NCBI GenBank assembly: GCA_017539165.1
Contig: JAFYHN010000021.1
Coordinates: forward strand, 1-36,031
Source: Eubacterium sp.
GTDB lineage: Bacteria; Bacillota; Clostridia; Lachnospirales; Lachnospiraceae
Direction of reading: 5' to 3'
DNA: 36,031 nt
Made by a program: the position numbers and the translations under genes. Positions 24,255 through 31,789 of this stretch are shown piece after piece (position 1 is the stretch's first letter; each line of letters opens with the position of its first letter). Below the pieces are notes generated by a model. It ran no database searches. It was not told the origin of the DNA and saw only the letters and a list, made by a program, of their open reading frames with translations.

Positions 24255-25331
24255 ATGCATTATATATTTTATCCGGCTTTATTGATACTTCTGTTTTGGG
24301 GAGCTCATCTTTGTAAAAAAGGAGAATGGAATGATGAAGTGCTTTCTTATTCCCATACAAAAGCATTCCTCGGATATTGTGCTATTCTGATCCTGTTCCA
24401 TCATGCTTCACAGAGGACATGTGCTCCATGGCTGATACCGACCAAAATCCATCATGGTCTGGATGCATTTGTTTTTATAGGATACCTGTGTGTAGCAGTC
24501 TTCTTTTTCTGCTCCGGCTATGGCGTATATACGGCACATTTTAAAGAGAACTTTTTCGATCATTTCTTCATGCGAAGGATTCTTCCGGTTCTGACTCCCA
24601 CAATCGTTATGTGGTTAGTCTTTTTTGTCATTGAAAAAGTAAGAAAGATTTCGGTTGCTAAACCAATCTGGCTGGGTACTTATGATTATATCTGGTATGT
24701 ACCTGCAATGATCTATCTTTATTTCCTGTTTTATCTTAGTTTTAAAATCATAAAAAAAGATTGGCTTTCTATGACTGTAATGATCCTTGGAACAGTGCTG
24801 CATTTTCTACTTTGTATGTTCTTCGGTCCCGGTACCTGGTGGTTCAACACACCGTTTCTTTTTGTGCTAGGCATCGTTGCAGCTCGTCATAAAGAAGGAA
24901 TAATTTCTCTTTTCAAAAAAGCATATCCACTTTGGCTGATCTTGTCATTTCTGATCACAGTATGTGCATTTGCCTTTGCTAACTATTACTCTGTGGTCAT
25001 TCATCTTCTAGGCGGTCAATATACTGATGCTGGACACGCTAAAGCAGAGTTGATCGGACAACTGATCAGCGCAGCTACTTTTGTCTGGTTTGTTCTGCTT
25101 GTAGGTATGAAGATACGAATCGGCAATCCTATCCTGAAATTTCTTGGAACTTTTACATTAGAATTCTACCTGGTACATCCTTTGTTTATTCAGATGTTCA
25201 GTTATGCATTTGTCAATGACATGGCAAAGCCTATTTTCTATATAAAGAATCAGTTTATTTATGTGATGATATCAATCGTTCTGACGATACCAATTGCATA
25301 TGGATTGCACCTTCTGACGAAACGCAAATAA
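24255..25331 (+). CDS. Acyltransferase-3 family membrane protein
   Basis: The 358-residue protein has about ten hydrophobic helices and matches the acyltransferase-3 (OafA/NodX) group: a short N-terminal segment, then KAFLGYCAILILFHHASQRT with the conserved His pair (residues 54-55), GYLCVAVFFFCSGYGVY and the RRILPVLTPTIVM segment. These enzymes transfer acyl groups to surface glycans, lipids or peptidoglycan from the cytoplasmic side. The acceptor is unknown. It is monocistronic with an AGGAAC ribosome site and is convergent to a broken SUFU gene. Confidence 0.88.
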   Translation: MHYIFYPALLILLFWGAHLCKKGEWNDEVLSYSHTKAFLGYCAILILFHHASQRTCAPWLIPTKIHHGLDAFVFIGYLCVAVFFFCSGYGVYTAHFKENFFDHFFMRRILPVLTPTIVMWLVFFVIEKVRKISVAKPIWLGTYDYIWYVPAMIYLYFLFYLSFKIIKKDWLSMTVMILGTVLHFLLCMFFGPGTWWFNTPFLFVLGIVAARHKEGIISLFKKAYPLWLILSFLITVCAFAFANYYSVVIHLLGGQYTDAGHAKAELIGQLISAATFVWFVLLVGMKIRIGNPILKFLGTFTLEFYLVHPLFIQMFSYAFVNDMAKPIFYIKNQFIYVMISIVLTIPIAYGLHLLTKRK

Positions 25332-25346
25332 AGTATTGCGTCAGAT

Positions 25347-25373
25347 TTCGTTATTTTAATCTGATTTACTTAA
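25347..25373. terminator. Weak bidirectional hairpin between convergent genes
   Basis: TCAGATT (25350-25356) pairs with AATCTGA (25367-25373) around a T-rich loop, between the acyltransferase stop and the SUFU pseudogene stop. The U-tract is poor. Confidence 0.35.
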
Positions 25374-25966
25374 TAGCACTTTTTCTATTTATATCTACAA
25401 CTTTATATTCGATTTCATTTTCACCGAACATATCTATAAGAGTTTCTGCATCATTTTCCAGCTTGAACTTCAATTCCTCAGGATAAAGAGGAATGACTTG
25501 ATAAAAATTTATTGTCTTACCTGAGGATGTTTTCAATCGAACATCTCCCTGATGATTTTCACAAAAATCAAGAATTACACTATTGAATCTCGTGTTGGAA
25601 GCATAAGGCGTTCCTTCTTCATCTGACTGTGTCGTATGACCGAAAGAAAGCCATGTATCACACCAGATAGGAAGACGTGCAACATCCTTAAGAACTTTGA
25701 TTGGCCAATAGTCCTTCATGTCCTTACTTTGAAGATCCCAATCTTTCGGAACATACATTACATATTCAGCACGTTCAAGATTGTATTCCTTCCATTTATC
25801 CGGAATATTCATTTCATAAGCTCCTGCACCCATAGTAACAAGCTTATAGAAAGGCTCTTCATCCAATGTATGTATCAACCTCTTCCATATCTTTTTCTTC
25901 ATAAAGATACATCGGCACAAAGTTTTTAGGTTCTTCTTTTTTCTTAAACTTGTCAAATAATCCCAT
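25366..25966 (-). pseudogene. SUFU-domain gene broken by internal deletion and frameshift
   Basis: The natural start is ATG 25966, after GAGAGGAAAAA, reading MGLFDKFKKKEEPKNFVPMY to DTYIG, then TGA at 25859. The rest of the protein continues in another frame from about 25865: DEEPFYKLVTMGAGAYEMN and then about 160 residues of a suppressor-of-fused (SUFU) domain to the stop at 25366. Compared with the family, roughly 25-35 residues between YIG and EEPFYKL are missing. Bacterial SUFU proteins are often immunity proteins of polymorphic toxins. A long ORF from 25956 exists, but its first 30 codons are out of frame and unlike the family. Confidence 0.75.
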
Positions 25967-26000
25967 ATTTTTTCCTCTCAAGAAAAATCTATACTTGAAT

Positions 26001-26672
26001 TTATAGTAAATAACCTACAGCGATAAAAAGATAGCTATATAGCCATCTCCTATTTAGTCTTAAATACATTACTCCGCTAAGAACAGAAAATATCATAGTG
26101 GAAATGCCGTTCCATATTTCAAGTCCTACTCCTCTTGACACGAAATGAAACGCTCCCCATGTCACAGCCAATATAATACCGCCATAAGGAATCGGGCTTT
26201 CTTTTTTTAGCAAGTTTTCAATTGCTTTTTGCCCATATATGATAATCAGAACAACAAGCATCACTTCCAATACATAGTATAAATATTGTGCGCAGAATTG
26301 ATATATATTTTTATCTTGAATTTCACCTACTACTTTTAGAGTATGCCAATCAATAAAAGTCAAAATCTTACAACCAATTAAGCAAATAAATGTTATTATC
26401 CAATTTCCCAAAGAAAGATTTTCTTCTTTGTTTTCTCTTGATGGAAAATGTAAATGTTTCCGAGAAAAAAATAGCAGTATTGCAATAAAAACAGTCCACA
26501 CAAAAGCCATAATGATACAGTGTACACTTCTTTGATCTACTGTATAGTTCCCTATATCTACATGAAGAAGCATGGGTTCGATTACAAATATTGAAAAATA
26601 TTCAAGCATAAATGCTCCGAATGAGAGCAAACTCAGCCATAAATAATTTGTCCATCTTACCTCTCTATTCAT
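26001..26672 (-). CDS. Integral membrane protein, CPBP-protease-like
   Basis: This 223-residue protein has about six or seven hydrophobic helices. Its C-terminal part (YGGIILAVTWGAFHFVSRG, then a helix and LRLNRRWLYSYLFI) resembles the second half of CPBP/Abi-type intramembrane proteases, with the FH motif, but the usual EExxR motif is not seen, so it may be inactive or only distantly related. The start is one of two adjacent ATGs after GAGGTGAAA; I give the second. It begins 61 nt after the phosphatidyltransferase stop, so the two could form an operon. Confidence 0.6.
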   Translation of the reverse strand: MNREVRWTNYLWLSLLSFGAFMLEYFSIFVIEPMLLHVDIGNYTVDQRSVHCIIMAFVWTVFIAILLFFSRKHLHFPSRENKEENLSLGNWIITFICLIGCKILTFIDWHTLKVVGEIQDKNIYQFCAQYLYYVLEVMLVVLIIIYGQKAIENLLKKESPIPYGGIILAVTWGAFHFVSRGVGLEIWNGISTMIFSVLSGVMYLRLNRRWLYSYLFIAVGYLL

Positions 26673-26733
26673 CATTTTCACCTCATGAAACCTCTGATTC
26701 TACGTTTATTCTTCATCCCGGCAAACTGAAAGC

Positions 26734-27231
26734 TTACATTCTTTTCTTTATCATATGTCCTTCCTGTACTGCTGCGAATGTTGCCACGGCACTGACGATT
26801 ACTTCGCTGAATTTCAAATCAATAAAAGTAACTGTCAATGGAAAAACGAACAACAGTATTCCCGTCACCTTATTCATTACTGTATGTTGGACAACCAATT
26901 CCTTTCGGATCACATATCCATAAATCAGATTGATTACCTTGATTGCAGCAATCGCAATGATCCAGATGAAAAGCCACATCGGGATATGAAGTGCTGGAAT
27001 CAACTTTATCAAACATACTACAACCAGAACAAAATCGGCCACAGTATCAAACTTCGATCCAAACTCACTGACGTTCCCTGTTTTCCTAGCAACTGTCCCA
27101 TCTACCATGTCACTGATCCCAGCAATGATATACAGAGTATAAAAAGTATTTGAAAACAACGGACTGAACAGCAATGCAATACTGCATACGATTCGAATCC
27201 CAGTTATGACATTTGCCATTTTAATTTTCAT
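26734..27231 (-). CDS. CDP-alcohol phosphatidyltransferase family protein
   Basis: The 165-residue membrane enzyme contains the complete family motif D-x2-DG-x2-AR-x8-G-x3-D-x3-D (DMVDGTVARKTGNVSEFG, then SKFDTVAD; about residues 41-66) that binds metal and the CDP group. It is the size of phosphatidylglycerophosphate synthases (about 165-190), and the N-terminus KMANVITGIRIVCSIAL is typical of PgsA/PssA-like proteins. The alcohol substrate is not certain. A GGAGCAGG site precedes the ATG. Confidence 0.9.
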   Translation of the reverse strand: MKIKMANVITGIRIVCSIALLFSPLFSNTFYTLYIIAGISDMVDGTVARKTGNVSEFGSKFDTVADFVLVVVCLIKLIPALHIPMWLFIWIIAIAAIKVINLIYGYVIRKELVVQHTVMNKVTGILLFVFPLTVTFIDLKFSEVIVSAVATFAAVQEGHMIKKRM

Positions 27232-27331
27232 TGTCCTGCTCCATTACCTAAAATAATAAGATTTCTATAAGACTATAACACATAACGTCCCCCTACAACA
27301 AACGAATCATCTTCCAGCAGAAAAATAAAAA

Positions 27332-27352
27332 AGCCACTTAATTTAAGTAGCT
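27332..27352 (-). terminator. Terminator facing out of the hairpin-array region
   Basis: On the minus strand AAGCTACTT pairs with AAGTGGCTT (one G-U pair) followed by TTTTATTTTT. No minus-strand gene ends here, so it would terminate an RNA coming from the structured region above 27353. Confidence 0.7.
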
Positions 27353-27390
27353 TAATTAAAAATTCAAAACTATGAACCAGCTCTTTGCTC

Positions 27391-27576
27391 CATGGTTGCT
27401 TTGCAACCATGCAATCCTTGCTACGCAAGTCTTGATTCTGCTACGCAGAACGAGTCTGCACTTTGTGCAGATCCTCGATTACTAAGTAATCGAGGACTAA
27501 CTTGGAGAAGGTATTTTGTTACTTATAGGGCGGGGATCTAGAGGGATACCTCTTGTCTTATAGAGGCTTGTAGGCC
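27391..27576. repeat. Array of consecutive triloop hairpins (structured RNA or palindromic element)
   Basis: Five perfect hairpins, each with a 3-nt loop, follow one another: 27391-27411 (9-bp stem), 27417-27429 (5 bp), 27436-27450 (6 bp), 27455-27471 (7 bp) and 27472-27496 (11 bp); the last two touch without spacer. Two more short hairpins lie at 27540-27553 (AGAGG/CCTCT) and 27565-27576 (GGC/GCC). Spacers are 0-6 nt. The stretch lacks a convincing ORF. Read on the minus strand it would end at the terminator 27332-27352. It may be a non-autonomous palindromic element or a non-coding RNA; I cannot assign a family. Confidence 0.6.
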
Positions 27577-27668
27577 GCATAAATACTGGATTTTTTAGTC
27601 AATTTTGTTACGCATCTTAGGTATTATAGTTTACATAATATGCAGTAGATATCCATTATTATACAATT

Positions 27669-27788
27669 TTAAAACTTTTTTGCTACTCTTTTACCAATCT
27701 TATCACCTATAGGCTCCCATATATCCTTATATTTCTCCTGTAGGAGTTTCTGCATCTGTTGCATTTCGTTTATAGTAAAGTCACTCAT
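27669..27788 (-). pseudogene. 39-residue ORF resembling the N-terminus of a MazG-like pyrophosphohydrolase
   Basis: The ORF has a good ribosome site (GAGGA, 8 nt) and reads MSDFTINEMQQMQKLLQEKY then KDIWEPIGDKIGK and VAKKF. The first 30 residues look like the start of the ~110-residue MazG-like nucleotide pyrophosphohydrolases, in which the segment is followed by KLLWMIGEIGEV; here the frame stops early. It is probably a truncated remnant, though a real small protein is possible. Confidence 0.45.
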
Positions 27789-27808
27789 ATTTAATCCTCA
27801 TATATGTA

Positions 27809-27830
27809 TTCGCTGGTAAACAAAACCGAA
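27809..27830. repeat. Recurring 22-nt intergenic motif, copy 1
   Basis: On the minus strand TTCGGTTTTG-T-TTA followed by CCAGCGAA, located 20 nt after the histidine phosphatase stop and 21 nt before the 39-residue ORF. It matches 28485-28506 at 19 of 22 positions, the differences being transitions. Confidence 0.5.
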
Positions 27831-27850
27831 ATCTAATTCATTTTGAATAT

Positions 27851-28459
27851 TTACAAAATATAAGACATATCATTAATATGCCTTACTCGATGTTTACCGT
27901 CATCACCGACAATCATATGAGATACACCGCCTGCTGGCCCATGTATATCTACGTTATAATATGATTCAACCGATAAACCCAAATACATTGCATTCCAAAG
28001 GCTCAAAAGATCTCCATGAAATACAATGATAATATACTCTTCATCATTTGCCATTATTTCTTCAAAGAAAGGCAATAGACGCTTCCAAGCATCACGACGA
28101 CTCTCTCCATCCGAGAACAATTTATCATCAACGGTTTGTTCCGGACCTTCCATATTCTCACGAAGCCACTGCACAGATTTTCCGCAACACTTACCAAGAT
28201 TACGTTCTCTCAATTCACTTCGGAGTACTGGTTTTACTCCCATATATTTAGCAATTTCTTCGGCTGTCTGTTTTGCACGCTTTAAATCCGATGAATATAT
28301 GACTACTTTTTTATCGGTAAGCTCATCTTTTAACTTATTTCCAATATGATCAGCCTGACTTTTCCCAAGTTCTGTAAGATCCCAATCAGTCCAAGAGCCT
28401 ACCATTCCATTTGTGTGATGAACTGATTGTGTATGCTGAACAGTGATGATATGTTTCAT
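27851..28459 (-). CDS. Histidine phosphatase family protein
   Basis: A 202-residue member of the histidine phosphatase (phosphoglycerate-mutase-like) superfamily. The usual RHG motif is replaced by QHTQS in IITVQHTQSVHHTNG (residues 4-18), so the nucleophile would be His10; WTDWDLTELGKSQADHIG and IYSSDLKRAKQTAEEIA (about 54-70) follow the family, and FHGDLLSLWN (about 150-159) gives the second catalytic His. Substrate unknown. The ATG at 28459 has AGGAGAG upstream; the ATG at 28480 has none. Confidence 0.85.
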   Translation of the reverse strand: MKHIITVQHTQSVHHTNGMVGSWTDWDLTELGKSQADHIGNKLKDELTDKKVVIYSSDLKRAKQTAEEIAKYMGVKPVLRSELRERNLGKCCGKSVQWLRENMEGPEQTVDDKLFSDGESRRDAWKRLLPFFEEIMANDEEYIIIVFHGDLLSLWNAMYLGLSVESYYNVDIHGPAGGVSHMIVGDDGKHRVRHINDMSYIL

Positions 28460-28484
28460 CGTTTCTCTCCTATATCTCATAATC

Positions 28485-28506
28485 TTCGTTGATAAGCAAA
28501 ACCGAA
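28485..28506. repeat. Recurring 22-nt intergenic motif, copy 2
   Basis: On the minus strand TTCGGTTTTG-C-TTA followed by TCAACGAA, 23 nt after the stop of the 26-residue ORF fragment and 25 nt before the histidine phosphatase start. Weaker relatives lie at 28634-28649 and 35839-35853. Confidence 0.5.
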
Positions 28507-28529
28507 TGTTTCCATTTATAGCTAGGGAT

Positions 28530-28610
28530 TCATTTCTTTCTTTTTTCTATATATTCTTCCTCTGTGATGTTAAAATCACTAGGTACTTTATCAAGTTTGC
28601 CAAATCCCAT
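28530..28610 (-). pseudogene. 26-residue ORF fragment, possible gene remnant
   Basis: The frame reads MGFGKLDKVPSDFNITEEEY then IEKRKK and a stop. The GAGG directly abuts the ATG, which is too close to act as its ribosome site, so I read this as the C-terminal leftover of a larger gene. The family is not recognised. Confidence 0.3.
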
Positions 28611-28667
28611 CCTCAAGTAATATTATATTGTTTGTAATTAAAACCGCAATTTGTCAAATAACACCAC

Positions 28668-29924
28668 TCAGCATTTTTCCAAACTATTTTTATCCATCAA
28701 AAAATCATAAATGCTCATTGTGACTATTCCTTTTTCATCTCTGGAAATCTTCACGACGTCTCGAACCAAAACAATCTTTTTAAAGGAATCATCTACATTA
28801 TTAAGCGATTCCTTTTCTTGTCTTTCTTTCTCTTGATCAGGAATTTGGAATGCTGACTGAATATAGTAACGTTGACTTCCCATATTGGCTACGAAATCTA
28901 TTTCCAGCTTTCTCTTCTCTTGTTTACCTTCTTGATTTCGCTTTCTTGTTTCCACCACCCCTACATCAACTGCATAGCCTCTTGATAGTAATTCATTATA
29001 TACAGCATTTTCCATCAAATGTGTTTCTTCCACTTGACGGAATCCAAGTCTGGCATTTCTAAGGCCAATGTCCTCATAGTAGTATTTAAGTGGTGTTCCA
29101 ATGTACTTTCTACCTTTAACATCATACCTGTTTGCTTCATTTATAATAAAAGCATCCTTTAGGTATCCTAGATACTGTACAATCGTATTTCTGGAGATAT
29201 TTGATTTCAATACGCTTTTAAAAGTTGCTTCAATTTTCGTGGGATTTGTAAGTGAACCTACTGCAGAAGCAAGTACATTCAACAGAGTTTCCAATTCCTC
29301 CGTCTTCTCAATACCATTATGATCAATAATATCACTTATATATGTTTTTTCGAAAAGATCCGTCAGATACTTAATTTTTTGCTGATCTGTGCGCATTCCC
29401 CAAACAAGTGGAAGCCCTCCATAAGTGACATATTCTGCCCATCCATGATAAATATCCCCTTTATAATTCTGCATTGCCTCCTGAAAAGTCAATGGATAAA
29501 CATGAATCTCGTCCCCACGCCCTCTAAATTCTGTAAGAACATCACTGGACAAAAACTTTGAATTGCTTCCCGTGACATAGATGTCTAAATTCTTTATATG
29601 AAGCAACGAATTAAGGACTTCCTCAAAATCTTTTAGCATTTGCACTTCGTCAAGAAGAACGTAATAATCTCCTTTATCTGAAATATGTTCTTTTACATAG
29701 TCAAGCAGTGCATCCGGATCACGGTATTTTGCATTCTCTTTCCTATCAAATTCCATTTCAATGATGTGATTCTCACTCACACCTTCGCCAATTAAATAAC
29801 TCTTAAAAATAGAAAAAACAAGGTAGGATTTTCCACTTCTTCTGATTCCGGTAACAACTTTAATCATACCGTTATGCATACGGTCTTTTAAATCATCCAG
29901 ATATTTATCTCTCTTTATTTCCAT
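28668..29924 (-). CDS. AAA-family ATPase with C-terminal DUF4143 domain
   Basis: The 418-residue protein has an AAA_14-type ATPase domain (residues 15-150) with Walker A GIRRSGKSYL (about 26-35), Walker B YYVLLDEVQML (about 92-102) and sensor VTGSNSKFL (about 117-125), then a DUF4143 domain (residues 200-380: NISRNTIVQYLGYLKDAFII, then ENAVYNELLSRGY and EIDFVAN). This widespread family has no established role, though winged-helix and nuclease-like features suggest DNA-associated functions. It appears monocistronic. GAGGTGCCAA precedes the ATG, and two related repeats lie upstream. Confidence 0.9.
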   Translation of the reverse strand: MEIKRDKYLDDLKDRMHNGMIKVVTGIRRSGKSYLVFSIFKSYLIGEGVSENHIIEMEFDRKENAKYRDPDALLDYVKEHISDKGDYYVLLDEVQMLKDFEEVLNSLLHIKNLDIYVTGSNSKFLSSDVLTEFRGRGDEIHVYPLTFQEAMQNYKGDIYHGWAEYVTYGGLPLVWGMRTDQQKIKYLTDLFEKTYISDIIDHNGIEKTEELETLLNVLASAVGSLTNPTKIEATFKSVLKSNISRNTIVQYLGYLKDAFIINEANRYDVKGRKYIGTPLKYYYEDIGLRNARLGFRQVEETHLMENAVYNELLSRGYAVDVGVVETRKRNQEGKQEKRKLEIDFVANMGSQRYYIQSAFQIPDQEKERQEKESLNNVDDSFKKIVLVRDVVKISRDEKGIVTMSIYDFLMDKNSLEKC

Positions 29925-29938
29925 TTGGCACCTCTGAT

Positions 29939-30038
29939 ATTTTCGGACTCAATAGTCCGTTTTTGTCATTATACCACGTAACAATGATTTAGCAACGCAA
30001 GTTTTGATAATTTTGGACTCTCGTGACCATTTTTGTCA
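29939..30038. promoter_or_regulatory. Two related ~30-nt repeats upstream of the AAA/DUF4143 gene
   Basis: 29939-29968 and 30010-30038 share ATTTT, GGACTC and TTTTTGTCA in the same order, 71 nt apart. The first contains the palindrome CGGACT-CAAT-AGTCCG. On the minus strand each contains TGACA, so they may be duplicated operator/promoter elements. The remaining stretch to 30238 shows nothing I can support beyond a small TACCG/CGGTA dyad. Confidence 0.45.
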
Positions 30039-30238
30039 AAATCATCTCGGTGAATTATCTTGACTTAGTGAGTAAAACTGCAAAAGATTTGGAGATTTTT
30101 CCTTGGAAAAGTTTAATAAGGCAGCTTTTCAAGTCTATGGTATTCGATTATATTGCGATTATATACCGATGCGGTAATAACTGTAACTTTCTGTTTTACT
30201 TCCCAAGGTACATTGCGATATTATGTAATAGCGTCACT

Positions 30239-30565
30239 CTAAGAACGCACAAATCCTTCATCCGATTCCGGAAGTTCATCCGAGATGAACCTTTCCACCT
30301 TCATGTGCAGGTCATACTTCTCGCGAAGTTCCAAAATAGTCTGCATCATCGGTGACGCATGATGCTTATCAATTGCTTCTTGATCTATCCATGCATCAAT
30401 CAGAAGGACTGTCTCAGAATCTTTCATAGGAAAGAAGTATTCATATCTGACGTTTCCTTCTTCTGCCCGGATCTTATCTGCGGTACCGCTGCTTTCCATC
30501 TCTTCAGCAAATTGTCGAGCGTTTCCGTTTTCACCTGTATAGTATAGATTTACTGTAATCATCAT
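30239..30565 (-). CDS. Antibiotic biosynthesis monooxygenase (ABM) domain protein
   Basis: A protein of 108 residues with a ferredoxin-like ABM fold: strand ITVNLYYTGENGN, a helix with FAEEMESSG, YEYFFPMKDSETVLLIDAWIDQEAIDKHHASPMM (the typical W-x-D/S-x-E-A-x-x-x-H motif) and a C-terminal helix. Relatives (YgiN-like) act on quinols or are small oxygen- or heme-related enzymes. It follows the iron alcohol dehydrogenase by 15 nt and closes the LysR-linked redox operon. One of two adjacent ATGs after AAGGGGG is the start. Confidence 0.85.
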   Translation of the reverse strand: MMITVNLYYTGENGNARQFAEEMESSGTADKIRAEEGNVRYEYFFPMKDSETVLLIDAWIDQEAIDKHHASPMMQTILELREKYDLHMKVERFISDELPESDEGFVRS

Positions 30566-30580
30566 AACCCCCTTCATCTC

Positions 30581-31747
30581 CTACATGCTTTTTCTTATAA
30601 TTTCCCTAACCTCATCTTTAGTCAGTACCTTGTATCCACCCTCCAGGATAATTGTACCATCCGTAATTCCATCGATCATATCTTCAGTAGCACCTAACTC
30701 CGAAAGACTCATTGCCACACCTATTTTTCTCATCCAGTTTTCCATAGCTTCAAGACCTTCTTCGGCTACCTGTTCATCTGTCTTACCTTCAGAACATATA
30801 TCCCATACTTCTTCGGCAAACCTCTTAAACTTTTTAATCCCGTAAGGCATAATATATCGATAGTATGGAAGTGATACTGCTGAAAGAGTCATTCCATGAG
30901 TTGCATCTGTATATGCTCCTGCTGACTGTCCAAGCATATGCACCATCCAGTCTTCACTCTTTCCTCTTGATATCAAGGTATTGAGTGCCCAGGTTGCTGT
31001 CCACATGATATTTGATCTTGCCTCGTAATCTTCAGGATCTTCGATAGCGATAAGAGAACTGTGAACAACAGACTTCATCAATGCTTCTGCTATATAATCA
31101 CTAGTGTTGTCATCCTCACCAGAGAAATACTGCTCGCAGATATGATTGAAGATATCATATATACCTGCTACCATCTGTCTCTTTGGAAGAGAGAAGGTAT
31201 ACTTAGGATTGAGGATTGAAAACTTTGGCATCACTTCTTCACCAAATACATGACCAATTTTCAGCTTCTGTGCATGGTTGGTAATAACTGCACCTGCATT
31301 CATTTCTGATCCCGTACCTGCCATAGTCAGGACACATCCAACTGGAAGTATCTCGCATGTCGGCTCTTCAAAACGATCAAAATACTTCTCCCAGGGATCT
31401 TCATCACAGTTAACTGACACGGATACGGCCTTGGCATAATCACAGCACGAGCCTCCTCCTACCGCAAGCAACAGATCTGACTTATTTTCACGGGCTATAT
31501 GCACCCCCTCTCTTAACTTCTCAATTGTAGGGTTCGGCATGACACCTGCATCCTCAATGATATTTTTCCCATTATCCCTAAGAATCTTTACAATCTCATC
31601 ATAAAGACCATTTTTCTTAATGGATCCACCACCGTAAATCAATTGCACATTTTTACCATACTTTGACAATTCTTCATTAAGGTACTTAAGGGAATCGTCC
31701 CCAAAATAAAGCTTTGTTGCATTCTTATAACTGAAATTTCCTAACAT
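30581..31747 (-). CDS. Iron-containing alcohol dehydrogenase (BdhA/YqhD-like)
   Basis: The 388-residue protein is a group-III metal-dependent dehydrogenase that reduces aldehydes or ketones with NAD(P)H. Seen: NAD(P)-binding YGGGSIKKNG (about 38-47), VGGGSCCDYAKA (about 96-107), GTGSEMNAGAVIT (about 144-156) and the metal ligands in YDIFNHICEQY (Asp, His; near 200) and HMLGQSAGAYTDATHG (two His; about 266-281). YqhD with the aldo/keto reductase DkgA detoxifies glyoxals in Escherichia coli; here an aldo/keto reductase lies in the same operon. AAAGGAGAA precedes the ATG. Confidence 0.93.
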   Translation of the reverse strand: MLGNFSYKNATKLYFGDDSLKYLNEELSKYGKNVQLIYGGGSIKKNGLYDEIVKILRDNGKNIIEDAGVMPNPTIEKLREGVHIARENKSDLLLAVGGGSCCDYAKAVSVSVNCDEDPWEKYFDRFEEPTCEILPVGCVLTMAGTGSEMNAGAVITNHAQKLKIGHVFGEEVMPKFSILNPKYTFSLPKRQMVAGIYDIFNHICEQYFSGEDDNTSDYIAEALMKSVVHSSLIAIEDPEDYEARSNIMWTATWALNTLISRGKSEDWMVHMLGQSAGAYTDATHGMTLSAVSLPYYRYIMPYGIKKFKRFAEEVWDICSEGKTDEQVAEEGLEAMENWMRKIGVAMSLSELGATEDMIDGITDGTIILEGGYKVLTKDEVREIIRKSM

Positions 31748-31789
31748 TATTTAATTCTCCTTTGACTTCTTATTTCTGAATCTAAATAA

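Noticed and set aside
25366-25956. Intact 196-residue SUFU protein beginning MTSLRKKKN.
   Set aside because: Its first 30 codons are the out-of-frame reading of a clear family N-terminus that starts at 25966; the gene is better described as frameshifted.
26570-26600. GGTTCGATTAC, resembling a tRNA T-loop.
   Set aside because: It lies in a coding sequence and no acceptor stem, anticodon arm or D arm can be folded around it.
27391-27496. CRISPR array or tandem repeat explanation of the hairpin cluster.
   Set aside because: The hairpins differ in sequence and stem length, have no constant repeat and spacer sizes of 0-6 nt.
27809-28506. Interpretation of the recurring 22-nt motif as integron attC sites.
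   Set aside because: The GTTRRRY/RYYYAAC core sites of attC are not present and no integrase gene is in the window.
30023-30355. Plus-strand 110-codon frame covering the region upstream of the AAA ATPase gene.
   Set aside because: It overlaps the ABM gene antisense, has no ribosome site, and its translation looks like random AT-rich sequence.
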